Below are positions 32,679 to 40,118 of a stretch of 64,000 nucleotides of DNA, piece by piece. Under the pieces are notes generated by a model that ran no database searches, was not told the origin of the DNA, and saw only the letters and a program-made list of their open reading frames with translations. A program made the position numbers and the translations under genes. This stretch comes from Natronosalvus sp042663485 (lineage in GTDB: Archaea; Halobacteriota; Halobacteria; Halobacteriales; Natrialbaceae). Location of the stretch: assembly GCA_042663485.1 (NCBI GenBank), contig JBHTAF010000002.1, one strand, 5' to 3'. Numbering within the stretch: the first letter of the stretch is position 1; the number at the start of each line of letters is the position of its first letter.

Positions 32679-33105
32679 TCTTTCACACCCTCTCTGGTGC
32701 GTATCGATACCAGGCAAGCATAAAAGTATTGCTCGGAGCGATTCGCCCGACAGGAGAACGACAGCAGTCACCTGCGTCGACTCGACCGCTCTTCGTTCAG
32801 GCCGGCCACCGGCGGCGAGAACCGAGCCAGGAGGACGGAACGACGACGGTCAGCGGCGAGCGGCCGGCTCTCGAGTGTCTGCAGAACGTGGTCGTTTCAT
32901 CGCTCGAGCAGGCTCGAGGCGTCCCGGTTATCTGCAACGACAACCGATCGACAGCGAGAAGTTCTACGGCCAGACGAACGGGAGGCCGGCTCAGATTCGA
33001 ACCACGGTCGCGGCAAAGCCGCTCCCTGATTCGAATCTGCGCGGCTGCATTTCCCCACCTCACGGACGACTCGCTCCGCTCGTCGTCGTTGTTCGGTGGG
33101 AGAAA
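32679..33105. other. 427-base intergenic region between livK and tRNA-Pro
   Basis: It holds the livK promoter zone next to 32679 (AT-rich, with AAAAGTATTGC near 32720) and, at 32984-33045, a nested inverted repeat that includes a 19-bp copy of the tRNA-Pro 3' end. A further palindromic stretch GACGAC...GTCGTC lies around 33065-33088. No integrase or other gene is seen. Confidence 0.55.
32984..33045. repeat. Nested inverted repeat containing a copy of the tRNA-Pro 3' end
   Basis: GGCCGGCTCAGATTCGAAC at 32984-33002 is identical to 33108-33126, the T-arm and acceptor end of tRNA-Pro. The same piece forms the left arm of an inverted repeat: GCCGGCTCAGATTCGAA (32985-33001) against TTCGAATCTGCGCGGC (33030-33045), with one indel. 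Inside is a perfect small hairpin GCGGC-AAA-GCCGC (33010-33022). A direct copy of a tRNA 3' end is what integration into a tRNA gene leaves behind, so this may be an old attachment site. Confidence 0.6.
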
Positions 33106-33178
33106 TGGGCCGGCTCAGATTCGAACTGAGGTTACGGCCACCCGAAGGCCGAAGGATACCAAGCTACCCCACCGGCCC
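33106..33178 (-). tRNA. tRNA-Pro (anticodon CGG)
   Basis: A 73-base cloverleaf on the minus strand. The acceptor stem is GGGCCGG (33172-33178) with CCGGCCC (33107-33113) and discriminator A at 33106. The D-arm is GGGGTAGCTTGGTATCC. The anticodon stem CGGCC/GGCCG holds the loop TTCGGGT, giving anticodon CGG. The T-arm has GTTCGAAT. No intron, and CCA is not encoded. A partial copy of its 3' end lies 106 bases downstream. Confidence 0.93.
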
Positions 33179-33236
33179 GCACTCGAGTCGAGGCCCGCCG
33201 ACAGTTTAACGTTTGCGAATGGGTCTCGACGCCGAT

Positions 33237-33761
33237 TCAGGAAACCCGTGCCTCGAGCGTCTCACAGATCGCGGTCAGCTGACGACGGGTCTCCGCTAGC
33301 GAACCGGAATTGTCCACCCGGTGGTGGGGTACCGCCGGCGGTTCGAACTCCGACTCGAGGAGTTCGTAGACGGAAAAGTCGGCGTCGCTCTCGTCGCCTT
33401 CCCGTTCCGCGATACGCGTGCGGACGACGGACGTGTCACACTCGACGCGAACGAGTTCGAACCGGGCGTCGGCGTCGTCGGCGACCGCCCGCGCTCGCTC
33501 GCGGAGGGGCTCCCGGCGGAAGGTCCCGTCGACGACCGCGACGCCATCGCGCTCGAGCGCCCTGGCCGCGCGGGCGAGCGTCGCCTCGTAGGTCGCCTGC
33601 GTCTCCGTCTCGGTGTACTCCGGGTCGGGGAACCGATCCTTGCGCACGACGTCGGTGCGGACGAGGTCGGCCTCGAGCCGAGCCGCGAGGTCCGACGCGA
33701 CGGTCGTTTTTCCGGTGCCGGGGAGCCCGCAGACGACGACGAGACGCTTCCGTTCGGACAT
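33237..33761 (-). CDS. P-loop kinase (AAA_33/zeta-toxin-like nucleotide kinase fold)
   Basis: The 174-residue protein begins RLVVVCGLPGTGKTTVASDL, a Walker A loop, and has VRTDVVRKDRF and GVAVVDGTFRREPLRERA, the lid-like parts of small AAA_33 kinases. Relatives phosphorylate tRNA, sugars, chloramphenicol or peptidoglycan precursors. The target here is unknown. It lies 58 bases upstream of tRNA-Pro and 96 bases behind trmY, all on the minus strand. Confidence 0.82.
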   Translation of the reverse strand: MSERKRLVVVCGLPGTGKTTVASDLAARLEADLVRTDVVRKDRFPDPEYTETETQATYEATLARAARALERDGVAVVDGTFRREPLRERARAVADDADARFELVRVECDTSVVRTRIAEREGDESDADFSVYELLESEFEPPAVPHHRVDNSGSLAETRRQLTAICETLEARVS

Positions 33762-33857
33762 TTCGGATTCGATGAGTGAATGGGACGGTGGGGGTTTGGC
33801 CTTTGCGCTTCGGTGCGGTTCGTGCGAACGGGCCGTTCGCGACGGCCGCGTGCCGGA

Positions 33858-34472
33858 TCAAACTCGCTCGTAGCCCTCGGTGTCGAGGTAGTGGTGCGCG
33901 ACGGTGATCGCCTGGTCGGCGTGGAGTAGTGTCGGCCCGAGCCGGAGGCGTCGGTCGGCCGCCTCGGCGAGCAGGTCGGCTTCCTCCTCGGTGAAGTCGT
34001 GGTGATCCGAGAGGACGAACACGGGGCCGGCGAGCGATTGCGGATCGACGTCGACGATAGAATCGCCGTCCTCGTGCAGTTGAACGACGGGGCCTCGACC
34101 GTCCTCCGTTTCGGTGACCGCCTCGAGCGTTTCGGCGAACCCGCGTCGGTAGAGTTCGACCCCGGGGCTCGGCTCGGCGGGCAGCGCGCCGATGGCCTCC
34201 TCGCGGTGCTCGAGGGCCGTTCGGACCAGCGCGGCGGTGCTCCGCTCGTCGGGGTTGAGGTTCCGGAGGTCGCGCCCGTCGAAGGTGATCGTGTAGGTGT
34301 CCTGGACGACGAGGTGGACCTGGACATCGGTGCGGATGCCGTGGGAGGTGACGAACGCGGCGGTGATCGACCGACAGAGGGCGTCGAGTCGACCGGCGCC
34401 GCCGGCGAGATCGTCGAGCGAGAAGTCGGCGTCGGTTGGGACGTCGTGGGCGATGAGGACGAACTGGCGCAT
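33858..34472 (-). CDS. trmY: tRNA (pseudouridine-54 N1)-methyltransferase TrmY
   Basis: The 204-residue protein starts MRQFVLIAHDVPTDADFSLD and has FVLSDHHDFTEEEADLL near the C-terminus, both marks of archaeal TrmY (a SPOUT-class enzyme with a deep trefoil knot). It makes m1-pseudouridine at position 54 of the T-loop. The start at 34472 is the conserved MRQFVL; five extra codons upstream are possible. Length is typical. A tRNA-modifying role fits its place near tRNA-Pro only by chance. Confidence 0.93.
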   Translation of the reverse strand: MRQFVLIAHDVPTDADFSLDDLAGGAGRLDALCRSITAAFVTSHGIRTDVQVHLVVQDTYTITFDGRDLRNLNPDERSTAALVRTALEHREEAIGALPAEPSPGVELYRRGFAETLEAVTETEDGRGPVVQLHEDGDSIVDVDPQSLAGPVFVLSDHHDFTEEEADLLAEAADRRLRLGPTLLHADQAITVAHHYLDTEGYERV

Positions 34473-34583
34473 GCGGATACTCGGCACTCGAGGCGCCTCG
34501 CGTGTATGGGTATCGATCGTCAGGCCACATCAGTCAATGGAACGCCGATCCTTGTGTCAGTCGGCAGGTCGCTGACTCTCACG

Positions 34584-35462
34584 TTAGTCGTAGAGCATTG
34601 CACCCTGGCCAATACGGGTCTGGTAGGCACGACTCTCGACGCCCGCGTCGTCGAACGTCTCGAGCATCGCGTCGGCCACCGCCCGCTGGTCGCTGGCCCG
34701 ACAGACCGCCAGCAGGGACGGGCCAGCGCCGCTGACCGTTACGCCCGTCGCGCCGGCGTCGAGAGCCGCCGCCCTGACGTCGTCGTAGCCGTCGATCAGG
34801 GCCGCTCGAGCGGGCGTGACGACGGGGTCGTCCATCCCCCGTCCGACGAGGTCGGGATCGTTTCGGGTCATCCCGACGGCGAGTGTTGCCGCGTTACCCA
34901 CGGTTTCGGTGACGGCCGCTCGCGACGTCGACGAGGGGACGACCTCGCGGGCGTCGCGCGTCGAAACCACGGTTTCGGGGAGACAGGCAACCAGCGAGAG
35001 CGACGCGTCGACCTGCGTGATGCCGTGCTCGGTGACGACGGTGAACCCACCCAGCAACGACGGGGCGACGTTGTCGGCGTGAGCCTCCCCGGAGACCAGC
35101 GCCTCGCCCTCGGCGGCCGCCGAGACGAGGTCCGTTCGACTGTGTCCGAGGTCGTAGAGGGCGTTCAGCGCGAGGGCGGCACCGGCGGCACTCGCGGCCG
35201 AGGAGCCGAGCCCCGACGACGGACGGACGCCCTTGTCGATGTGGATGTGGGCGGTCACCCCGAGCGCCTCCGCGACCGCCCCGACGGTGTTCGACTTCGG
35301 ATCTTCCGGGATGTAGGTGCTGCCGGCGCCCGTCACCGAAATCGAGGTCTCCTCGGCGCGCTCGACGCGCACGACGTCCGCGGGCGTCTCGAGTGCGAGG
35401 CCGAACACGTCGTAGCCACTGCCGAGGTTCGCGCTCGTCGCGGGCGCTCGCACGGTTCGCAT
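34584..35462 (-). CDS. thrB: Homoserine kinase
   Basis: The 292-residue GHMP kinase has the ATP loop GVRPSSGLGSSAASAAGAA, the N-terminal VRAPATSANLGSGYDVFGL and the C-terminal TGVTVSGAGPSLLAV. These are the three GHMP motifs in the homoserine-kinase pattern. It phosphorylates homoserine for threonine synthase, whose gene starts at 63321, far away. The start at 35462 (MRTVRAPATS) is conserved; the 28 codons upstream are not. It is upstream of trmY on the same strand by 111 bases. Confidence 0.92.
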   Translation of the reverse strand: MRTVRAPATSANLGSGYDVFGLALETPADVVRVERAEETSISVTGAGSTYIPEDPKSNTVGAVAEALGVTAHIHIDKGVRPSSGLGSSAASAAGAALALNALYDLGHSRTDLVSAAAEGEALVSGEAHADNVAPSLLGGFTVVTEHGITQVDASLSLVACLPETVVSTRDAREVVPSSTSRAAVTETVGNAATLAVGMTRNDPDLVGRGMDDPVVTPARAALIDGYDDVRAAALDAGATGVTVSGAGPSLLAVCRASDQRAVADAMLETFDDAGVESRAYQTRIGQGAMLYD

Positions 35463-35599
35463 GGCGTGTCGTACCCACAGCGGCGGGAAAAAGGTAGCGA
35501 AGCGTGCGATGATCGCCGCCCAGGCTGTGAGCCGGTCGGCGCTCATCGGTGGCTACCGGTCCGCTTGCAGGCGGGTTCCAGCTCCAGCAGCGGAGCCGA

Positions 35600-35713
35600 T
35601 TATCGATGCTCGCCGAGTCGTCGAAAGTGGACGTGAAGAGAGAGTCCCGCGAGCCCGATCGCGACCAGGACGGCGTAGATCGTGACCTCGAGTACGGCTG
35701 GGAGAGGGTCCAT
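35600..35713 (-). CDS. Possible 37-residue single-span membrane protein
   Basis: An ATG at 35713 opens 37 codons to a TAA. The peptide has a short acidic start (MDPLPAVLEV), one hydrophobic helix (TIYAVLVAIGLAGLSL) and a basic end (HVHFRRLGEHR), the normal shape of a small inner-membrane protein with its C-terminus inside. It lies between the MFS gene and thrB on the same strand. The open frame is short, so this call rests on composition only. Confidence 0.45.
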   Translation of the reverse strand: MDPLPAVLEVTIYAVLVAIGLAGLSLHVHFRRLGEHR

Positions 35714-35791
35714 CACCCGCTACTTGCGACCCGGGTGGTACAATCTCACGGCTGGATATGTGTACGCCTCAAGTGCTAAAGCGGATGGACG

Positions 35792-37114
35792 CTACCCGTC
35801 GGCAGGTTCACCGCGTTCGTCCTGGTCGTCGGCTCGGTCGACCTCGAGCGTCTCCTCGACCTGCGTTATGACGAGTACCGCGCCGACCGCAGCGATTGCG
35901 CCGCCGAAGAGAAACGGCACTCGAAAGCCGTAGCCGACGAGCGTCCCGGAGGCGAAGGGGCCGAGGGCGATGCCGAACCCGAAGGCCATCGTCAGTACCG
36001 ACAGTTTCGTCCCGGACTCGCCCGCGCCCGCGAGGTCGCCCGCCAGCGCGAGCGAGGGGGCGAACACCATCGCACCGGCGACGCCCTGGGCCAGTCTGGC
36101 GAGGAACATCGTCTCGGGGGTGAACGCGTACCCCTGCACGATCGTCGTCGGGATCAACAGGACCATCCCGGCGACGATGAACGGCCGTCGCCCGAACCGG
36201 TCGCTGGCCCGGCCGATCGGCGTCTGCAGGAGGATCTGCGCGATCACGAAGCCGGCGAACTGGAGGCCGAACCAGGTCGATCCCTGCTCGAGGCGGGCGT
36301 TGATCTGGGGCTGGAGCGTCGCGAACAGGGCGATCGAGCCCGCGAGAAAGAGCGTCGCGACGCCGAGGGTGAAGACCGGGTCGAGGAGGTGACGACCCGA
36401 TCGGTCGAACACGGCGATCGAGAGGTCCGACCCCGCGTCCGCCACCGTCGTCTCGGGATCGGAGACCAGGACGGTGACCAGCAGGTAGCTCACCGCCGCG
36501 GTGACCGTCGCGACGTAGAAGGCCGCGTCGAACCCGTTGACGGCGACTCCAAGATCACTCGTCCCGGGGACCGACAGCGCATATGGCCCCGCGCTGACGA
36601 CCACCCCGGCGGCGACCGGACCGGCACCGAAACCGATCAGCCGAAACGTGTTGTAGACGCCCATGTTGCCGCCTCGGTCCCGCGTGGTCGCGAGTTCGTT
36701 CACGAGCGCGATCGACGTCGGGACGATGAAGGCGACACTCACGCCCTGCAGACCGCGAATCAGGAACAGCTGCGCGTACGTATCGGCGAAGACGTACGCC
36801 AGGTTGGTCACGGCCAACCCGGCGAGGCCGACCAGGATGAACGCCTTTCGTTTGCCCGTTCGGTCGGAGTACCGCCCGGTGAACGGCTGGGCGCTACTGT
36901 TGAGAAAGCCGTACAGCGAGAGGATCGTGCCGATAACGACGGCCTCCTCGAGGCCGAAGGCGTTTCCGCCGACCAGGTCGCTGCCGACGTACAGCGGGAT
37001 GACGATGATCAGAAACGAGTTGCCGACGCCGTCGGCCATCCGGGCGAACGCGAGCGCCAGCACGCGCCGGTCGACGCGAAAGAGCGAGAGGAAGCGACCG
37101 ACGATCGACAGCAT
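35792..37114 (-). CDS. MFS transporter
   Basis: The 440-residue protein has 12 predicted helices and two MFS motif A copies: GRYSDRTGKRKAF after helix 2 and GRASDRFGRRPF after helix 8. A charged stretch (about 245-265) links the halves, and a Glu/Asp-rich tail ends it. It looks like a DHA1-type exporter. The substrate is unknown. The start at 37114 (MLSIVGRFLSLF) is chosen because the 21 codons upstream are Gly/Pro-rich without a helix. Confidence 0.88.
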   Translation of the reverse strand: MLSIVGRFLSLFRVDRRVLALAFARMADGVGNSFLIIVIPLYVGSDLVGGNAFGLEEAVVIGTILSLYGFLNSSAQPFTGRYSDRTGKRKAFILVGLAGLAVTNLAYVFADTYAQLFLIRGLQGVSVAFIVPTSIALVNELATTRDRGGNMGVYNTFRLIGFGAGPVAAGVVVSAGPYALSVPGTSDLGVAVNGFDAAFYVATVTAAVSYLLVTVLVSDPETTVADAGSDLSIAVFDRSGRHLLDPVFTLGVATLFLAGSIALFATLQPQINARLEQGSTWFGLQFAGFVIAQILLQTPIGRASDRFGRRPFIVAGMVLLIPTTIVQGYAFTPETMFLARLAQGVAGAMVFAPSLALAGDLAGAGESGTKLSVLTMAFGFGIALGPFASGTLVGYGFRVPFLFGGAIAAVGAVLVITQVEETLEVDRADDQDERGEPADG

Positions 37115-37250
37115 GCCCCCACCTCCAAGGTACAGCCGAGTAATCGTTCCGGAACCGGGTTCGGTTTCAGGAATCAAAAACGACTGCGGACGCCCTGCCT
37201 GTGCGACCGCGAACCAAAACGGCTACTCGCTGGCGGACGAATCCCCGTGT

Positions 37251-37661
37251 ATGGTCTCTCGAGAGAGCCGCGTCTTACTGGGATCGATGGCGCTCGTCGC
37301 CGTCGTCATCCTCGGGCTGGACCTCGTGACGGACGCGCTCGGATTGCCCCGCTGGTCGAGTCCGCTCTTTGGCTTCCTGGTGATCGTCGGACTCGGCGTC
37401 GCCACACCGCAACTGTACCTCGCACGCACCGACGACGAGCGATCGCCCCTCACCCGGCTACGGATCGTGGTCTTCCTGACCGTCGTCTTCGGGCTCCTGT
37501 TCGTGGGGGGCGCCCAGGGGCTCGAGCGGCTGGCGATCGTCGGCCTCACTGCCCTCACCGTCGTCGGCTGGTTCGGCTACGAGTTCTTGATCGCGTATCG
37601 CGCCGCGAAGGAGGACCCCTCTCGACTCCCCGACGTCGACGGCGGGCCGGGGAGCCCCTGA
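37251..37661 (+). CDS. Small membrane protein (four predicted helices)
   Basis: The 136-residue protein has four hydrophobic stretches (about 8-30, 38-54, 72-90 and 95-115) and a charged end (YRAAKEDPSRLPDVDG). It begins at the ATG 37251, 137 bases from the divergent MFS gene. I recognise no domain beyond a general haloarchaeal membrane protein. A strong hairpin (37681-37724) lies just behind its stop. Confidence 0.72.
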   Translation: MVSRESRVLLGSMALVAVVILGLDLVTDALGLPRWSSPLFGFLVIVGLGVATPQLYLARTDDERSPLTRLRIVVFLTVVFGLLFVGGAQGLERLAIVGLTALTVVGWFGYEFLIAYRAAKEDPSRLPDVDGGPGSP

Positions 37662-37680
37662 GTGGCGTTCCGAGCCTGAG

Positions 37681-37724
37681 CTGATGGGTGAAACCGATAG
37701 CGGTTATCCGGTTTCACTCATCAG
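37681..37724. terminator. Long hairpin between two genes (terminator or operator)
   Basis: CTGATGGGTGAAACCG (37681-37696) and CGGTTTCACTCATCAG (37709-37724) pair over 16 bases with one G-T/mismatch position, around a 12-base loop. It lies 19 bases after the stop of the small membrane protein and 63 bases before the DUF1684 gene. It has no T-run, so it could stop transcription, stabilise the upstream mRNA or serve as an operator for the downstream gene. Confidence 0.5.
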
Positions 37725-37786
37725 TCGACGCTTGGAGGGGTACTGCGTACGGAAGGCATACCCGTCCGGCAGGCCAATCGGCGGTT

Positions 37787-38416
37787 ATGACGACCGACGA
37801 CCCTGACCCTGATCCTGGCTCCTCGAGCGACCGCGGAGCCGCCACCGACGTCGACCGCGAGGAGTACCGCCGGTCACTCGAGGAAAAACGCGCCGAGAAG
37901 GACCGATTCTTCGCCGATCACCCCCAGTCGCCGATTCCACCCGAGGACCGCGAGGACTTCGACGGCCTCGCGTACTTCGGCCCGGACCTCGAGTACCGAG
38001 TGACGGCGACGGTCGACCTCGAGGACGACCCCGAGGCAGACCCCGTCGCGATGGAGACGACCGCGGGACGCGAGGTGCGCTACCTCCGGGTCGCCACCCT
38101 CGCGTTCGACCTCGAGCGCGCGGATCCGGACCTCGCGGGGGGAAGGTACGAACTCGCGGCCTACAGTCAGGACGGGAGCACCGCCGAACTGTTCGTCCCG
38201 TTCCGCGACAAGACGACGGGACAGCAGAGTTACCGCGGCGGCCGATACATGGAACTCGAGGTCGACGGCAACCTCGATGACGGCCAGGCCCTCGTCGTCG
38301 ACTTCAACCTCGCGTACTCGCCGTTCTGTGCGTTCAGCGAGACGTTCGACTGTCCGCTCCCGCCCGAGGAGAACTGGCTCGAGGTGACGATTCCGGCGGG
38401 AGAGAAAGCGTACTAA
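37787..38416 (+). CDS. DUF1684 domain protein
   Basis: The 209-residue protein has the DUF1684 core: FFADHPQSPIPPEDREDF, FGPDLEYRV, RYLRVATLAFDL, ELFVPFRDKTTGQQSYRGGR and the end SPFCAFSETFDCPLPPEENW with a conserved Cys pair. The family is widespread in bacteria and archaea; its function is unknown. The first 25 residues are an acidic lead. The start at 37787 is chosen because sequence upstream is not acidic. No signal peptide. Confidence 0.87.
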   Translation: MTTDDPDPDPGSSSDRGAATDVDREEYRRSLEEKRAEKDRFFADHPQSPIPPEDREDFDGLAYFGPDLEYRVTATVDLEDDPEADPVAMETTAGREVRYLRVATLAFDLERADPDLAGGRYELAAYSQDGSTAELFVPFRDKTTGQQSYRGGRYMELEVDGNLDDGQALVVDFNLAYSPFCAFSETFDCPLPPEENWLEVTIPAGEKAY

Positions 38417-38455
38417 GCGGCGGAGAGAAAACGTGCTGAGAAGAGTTCGGTAGCG

Positions 38456-39136
38456 TCAGGGCGCGACGCCCACCGTCAGGAGCGTTCCGTACTCTCGGTA
38501 CCGCTCGACCATGTCCTCGCGCGTCTCCCAGTCGTCGGTGGGGAAGGCGCTCTCGTCCGGAATCTCGGTCTCACGATCGGGGATCGAATCCTGCTCGGCG
38601 ACGTACAGCCCCGCCTCCCGGAAGGCCTCCCGGTACTGGTCGTGACTCCAGCGGGTCATTTCGACCGAGATGGTGTCCTGCCAGCCGTGTGAGTGGACGT
38701 TCTCCTCGTAGTAGTTGACGGCGCAGTAGAAGGTCCCGCCCGGGCGAAGCACGCGGGCGACTTCCTCGAGCGCCTCGTGAGGGTCCGCGGCGTAGTAGAA
38801 CGCCTCCATCGTCCAGACGTGGTCGACGCTGTCGTCGGCGAACGGGAGAGAGCCGAAGTCGCCGACGACGTAGCCGACGCGCGGATCGTCGGTGTAGCTC
38901 GCGGCGTTGCGGGCCATCTCGGGCGCCCCGTCGAGCCCGTAGACGGCTCCAGCGTCGTTCGTCTCCCGGAGGGCGCGTCCGGCGTAGCCGCTGCCACACC
39001 CCAGGTCGAGAACCGTGTCGCCCGCTTCGACCGGCATGCGCGCGAGCGCGTGTTTCGCCGTGTGCCAGTGGCGCGCCTCCATCCCCTTGTCGCGACCGTC
39101 GGCCGCCCACTCGTCGAACTCCTCGCGAACGCTCAT
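38456..39136 (-). CDS. Class I SAM-dependent methyltransferase
   Basis: The 226-residue protein has motif I VLDLGCGSGYAGRAL, motif II GLDGAPEMA and the later VVGDFGSLPFADDSVDHVW and ARVLRPGGTFYCAVNYYEEN, the pattern of small-molecule methyltransferases (UbiE/Coq5-like). The acceptor is unknown. The start is the ATG at 39136 (MSVREEFDEWA). A palindrome at 39205-39225 lies 70-90 bases upstream. AhcY, which removes the S-adenosylhomocysteine product, is encoded 2 kb further on. Confidence 0.87.
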   Translation of the reverse strand: MSVREEFDEWAADGRDKGMEARHWHTAKHALARMPVEAGDTVLDLGCGSGYAGRALRETNDAGAVYGLDGAPEMARNAASYTDDPRVGYVVGDFGSLPFADDSVDHVWTMEAFYYAADPHEALEEVARVLRPGGTFYCAVNYYEENVHSHGWQDTISVEMTRWSHDQYREAFREAGLYVAEQDSIPDRETEIPDESAFPTDDWETREDMVERYREYGTLLTVGVAP

Positions 39137-39473
39137 GCGCCTACTCGAGCGCGAGCGAGGGAAGAATTTTCGTTTCGCGACGGGTGCGAGGCGCGACCGG
39201 CACATTTTTTAGGACGGCCTAAAAAGGTGGGAGTGGAGGGAGGTCGTACAGCCGAACCCGTGGGCATCGGGTGCGCGTCGGCCGTCCATCGAAGCCCTCC
39301 GTTCTGTCCCATTTCGTCCGACGAAGCGCACCGAGTCGAGAGTGCCGAGTACGTCGGACACGCGAGCGAGAGGGGGCTCTAGTTCCCGTAGCGCTCAGTC
39401 GCACGGAGGTCGAAATCGAACGCCGACGGACATCCGCATCCTTAAGTCAATCCCAGAACTTGTTCACGCCAGT
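39137..39473. other. 337-base divergent intergenic region
   Basis: It separates the methyltransferase (minus) from the KaiC-like gene (plus). It contains the palindrome at 39205-39225 and, at about 39442-39448, a CCTTAAG element 26-32 bases before the ATG at 39474. I looked for SRP RNA and RNase P RNA motifs here and saw none. Short open frames are Arg-rich shadows. Confidence 0.5.
39205..39225. promoter_or_regulatory. Palindromic operator-like site TTTTTAGG-N4-CCTAAAAA
   Basis: TTTTTAGG (39206-39213) and CCTAAAAA (39218-39225) are exact reverse complements with a four-base centre (ACGG); one more T lies at 39205. The TTAGG half-site resembles those of DtxR/MntR-family metal regulators. It lies between divergent genes, nearer the methyltransferase. 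Confidence 0.5.
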
Positions 39474-40052
39474 ATGGAGTACGCGCTCGAAATCGAGGGG
39501 ACGCCGGAGACCGTACCGGGTGGGACGGGGATTCTCCTCCTGCACCCGAGCACCGGCGAAACCGACCGCATCGACACCGACTTCCTGAAGACCGACACCG
39601 ACTCGTTTCTCGTCATCTCGACGCGAACCACCGCTCGCGAGGTCACCCAGAAACTCGAGTACTACGACGTCGACGAGTCCCGCGCCGTCATCCTGGACAC
39701 CCTGAGCATCGAGCGGGGCTACTCCCGGCGCTCGAGTGACGACGTCCACTACGTCGCCGCCCCCGACGACGTCGACGGGATCGTCCGACAGGTCGAGCGC
39801 TTCCTCGAGGAAAACGACGGGAAGGTACGGCTGAGTTTCGACTCGGTCACCGAACTCGCCTACTACGCTGGCGAAGACGCCGCCCTCGAGACCGTCGAAC
39901 GGCTGGTGGGGTTGCTCGATGAACACGACGCCGTCGGCCTGTTTCACCTCTCCGAGGAGGTCCACGACGCCGACGTCGTCGATCAGTTCCGAGGGCTGTT
40001 CGCCGGTATCGTCGACCTGGACGAAGACGGGACCGTCACGGCGGAGTTCTGA
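39474..40052 (+). CDS. RAD55/KaiC-like protein without a Walker A loop
   Basis: The 192-residue protein has the RecA-fold layout of haloarchaeal KaiC/RAD55-like proteins (DUF7504 type): GTGILLLHPSTGETDRID where the P-loop should be, SFLVISTRTTAREV, RAVILDTLSIERGYS and VRLSFDSVTELAYY (Walker B-like). The GKT of the P-loop is replaced by ILLLHP, so it probably does not hydrolyse ATP. Such proteins are thought to serve in signalling. The ATG at 39474 has a TATA-like element at the leaderless distance. Confidence 0.75.
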   Translation: MEYALEIEGTPETVPGGTGILLLHPSTGETDRIDTDFLKTDTDSFLVISTRTTAREVTQKLEYYDVDESRAVILDTLSIERGYSRRSSDDVHYVAAPDDVDGIVRQVERFLEENDGKVRLSFDSVTELAYYAGEDAALETVERLVGLLDEHDAVGLFHLSEEVHDADVVDQFRGLFAGIVDLDEDGTVTAEF

Positions 40053-40118
40053 ACGCGGCTTCGTAGGCGCGAGTCTGCACTCGAGGACTCACGCTTTGAA
40101 TACTCACGACTCGAGGAG

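Noticed and set aside
32984..33045. A second tRNA gene beside tRNA-Pro
   Set aside because: Only the T-arm/acceptor part is present. No anticodon arm or D-arm can be formed, so it is a fragment and not a tRNA.
33106..35462. Integrated element at tRNA-Pro
   Set aside because: The genes on the tRNA's upstream side (P-loop kinase, trmY, thrB) are ordinary chromosomal genes and there is no integrase. Only the short 3' copy on the other side hints at past integration.
39137..39473. SRP RNA or RNase P RNA in the gap before the KaiC-like gene
   Set aside because: None of the conserved core motifs of either RNA could be found on either strand.
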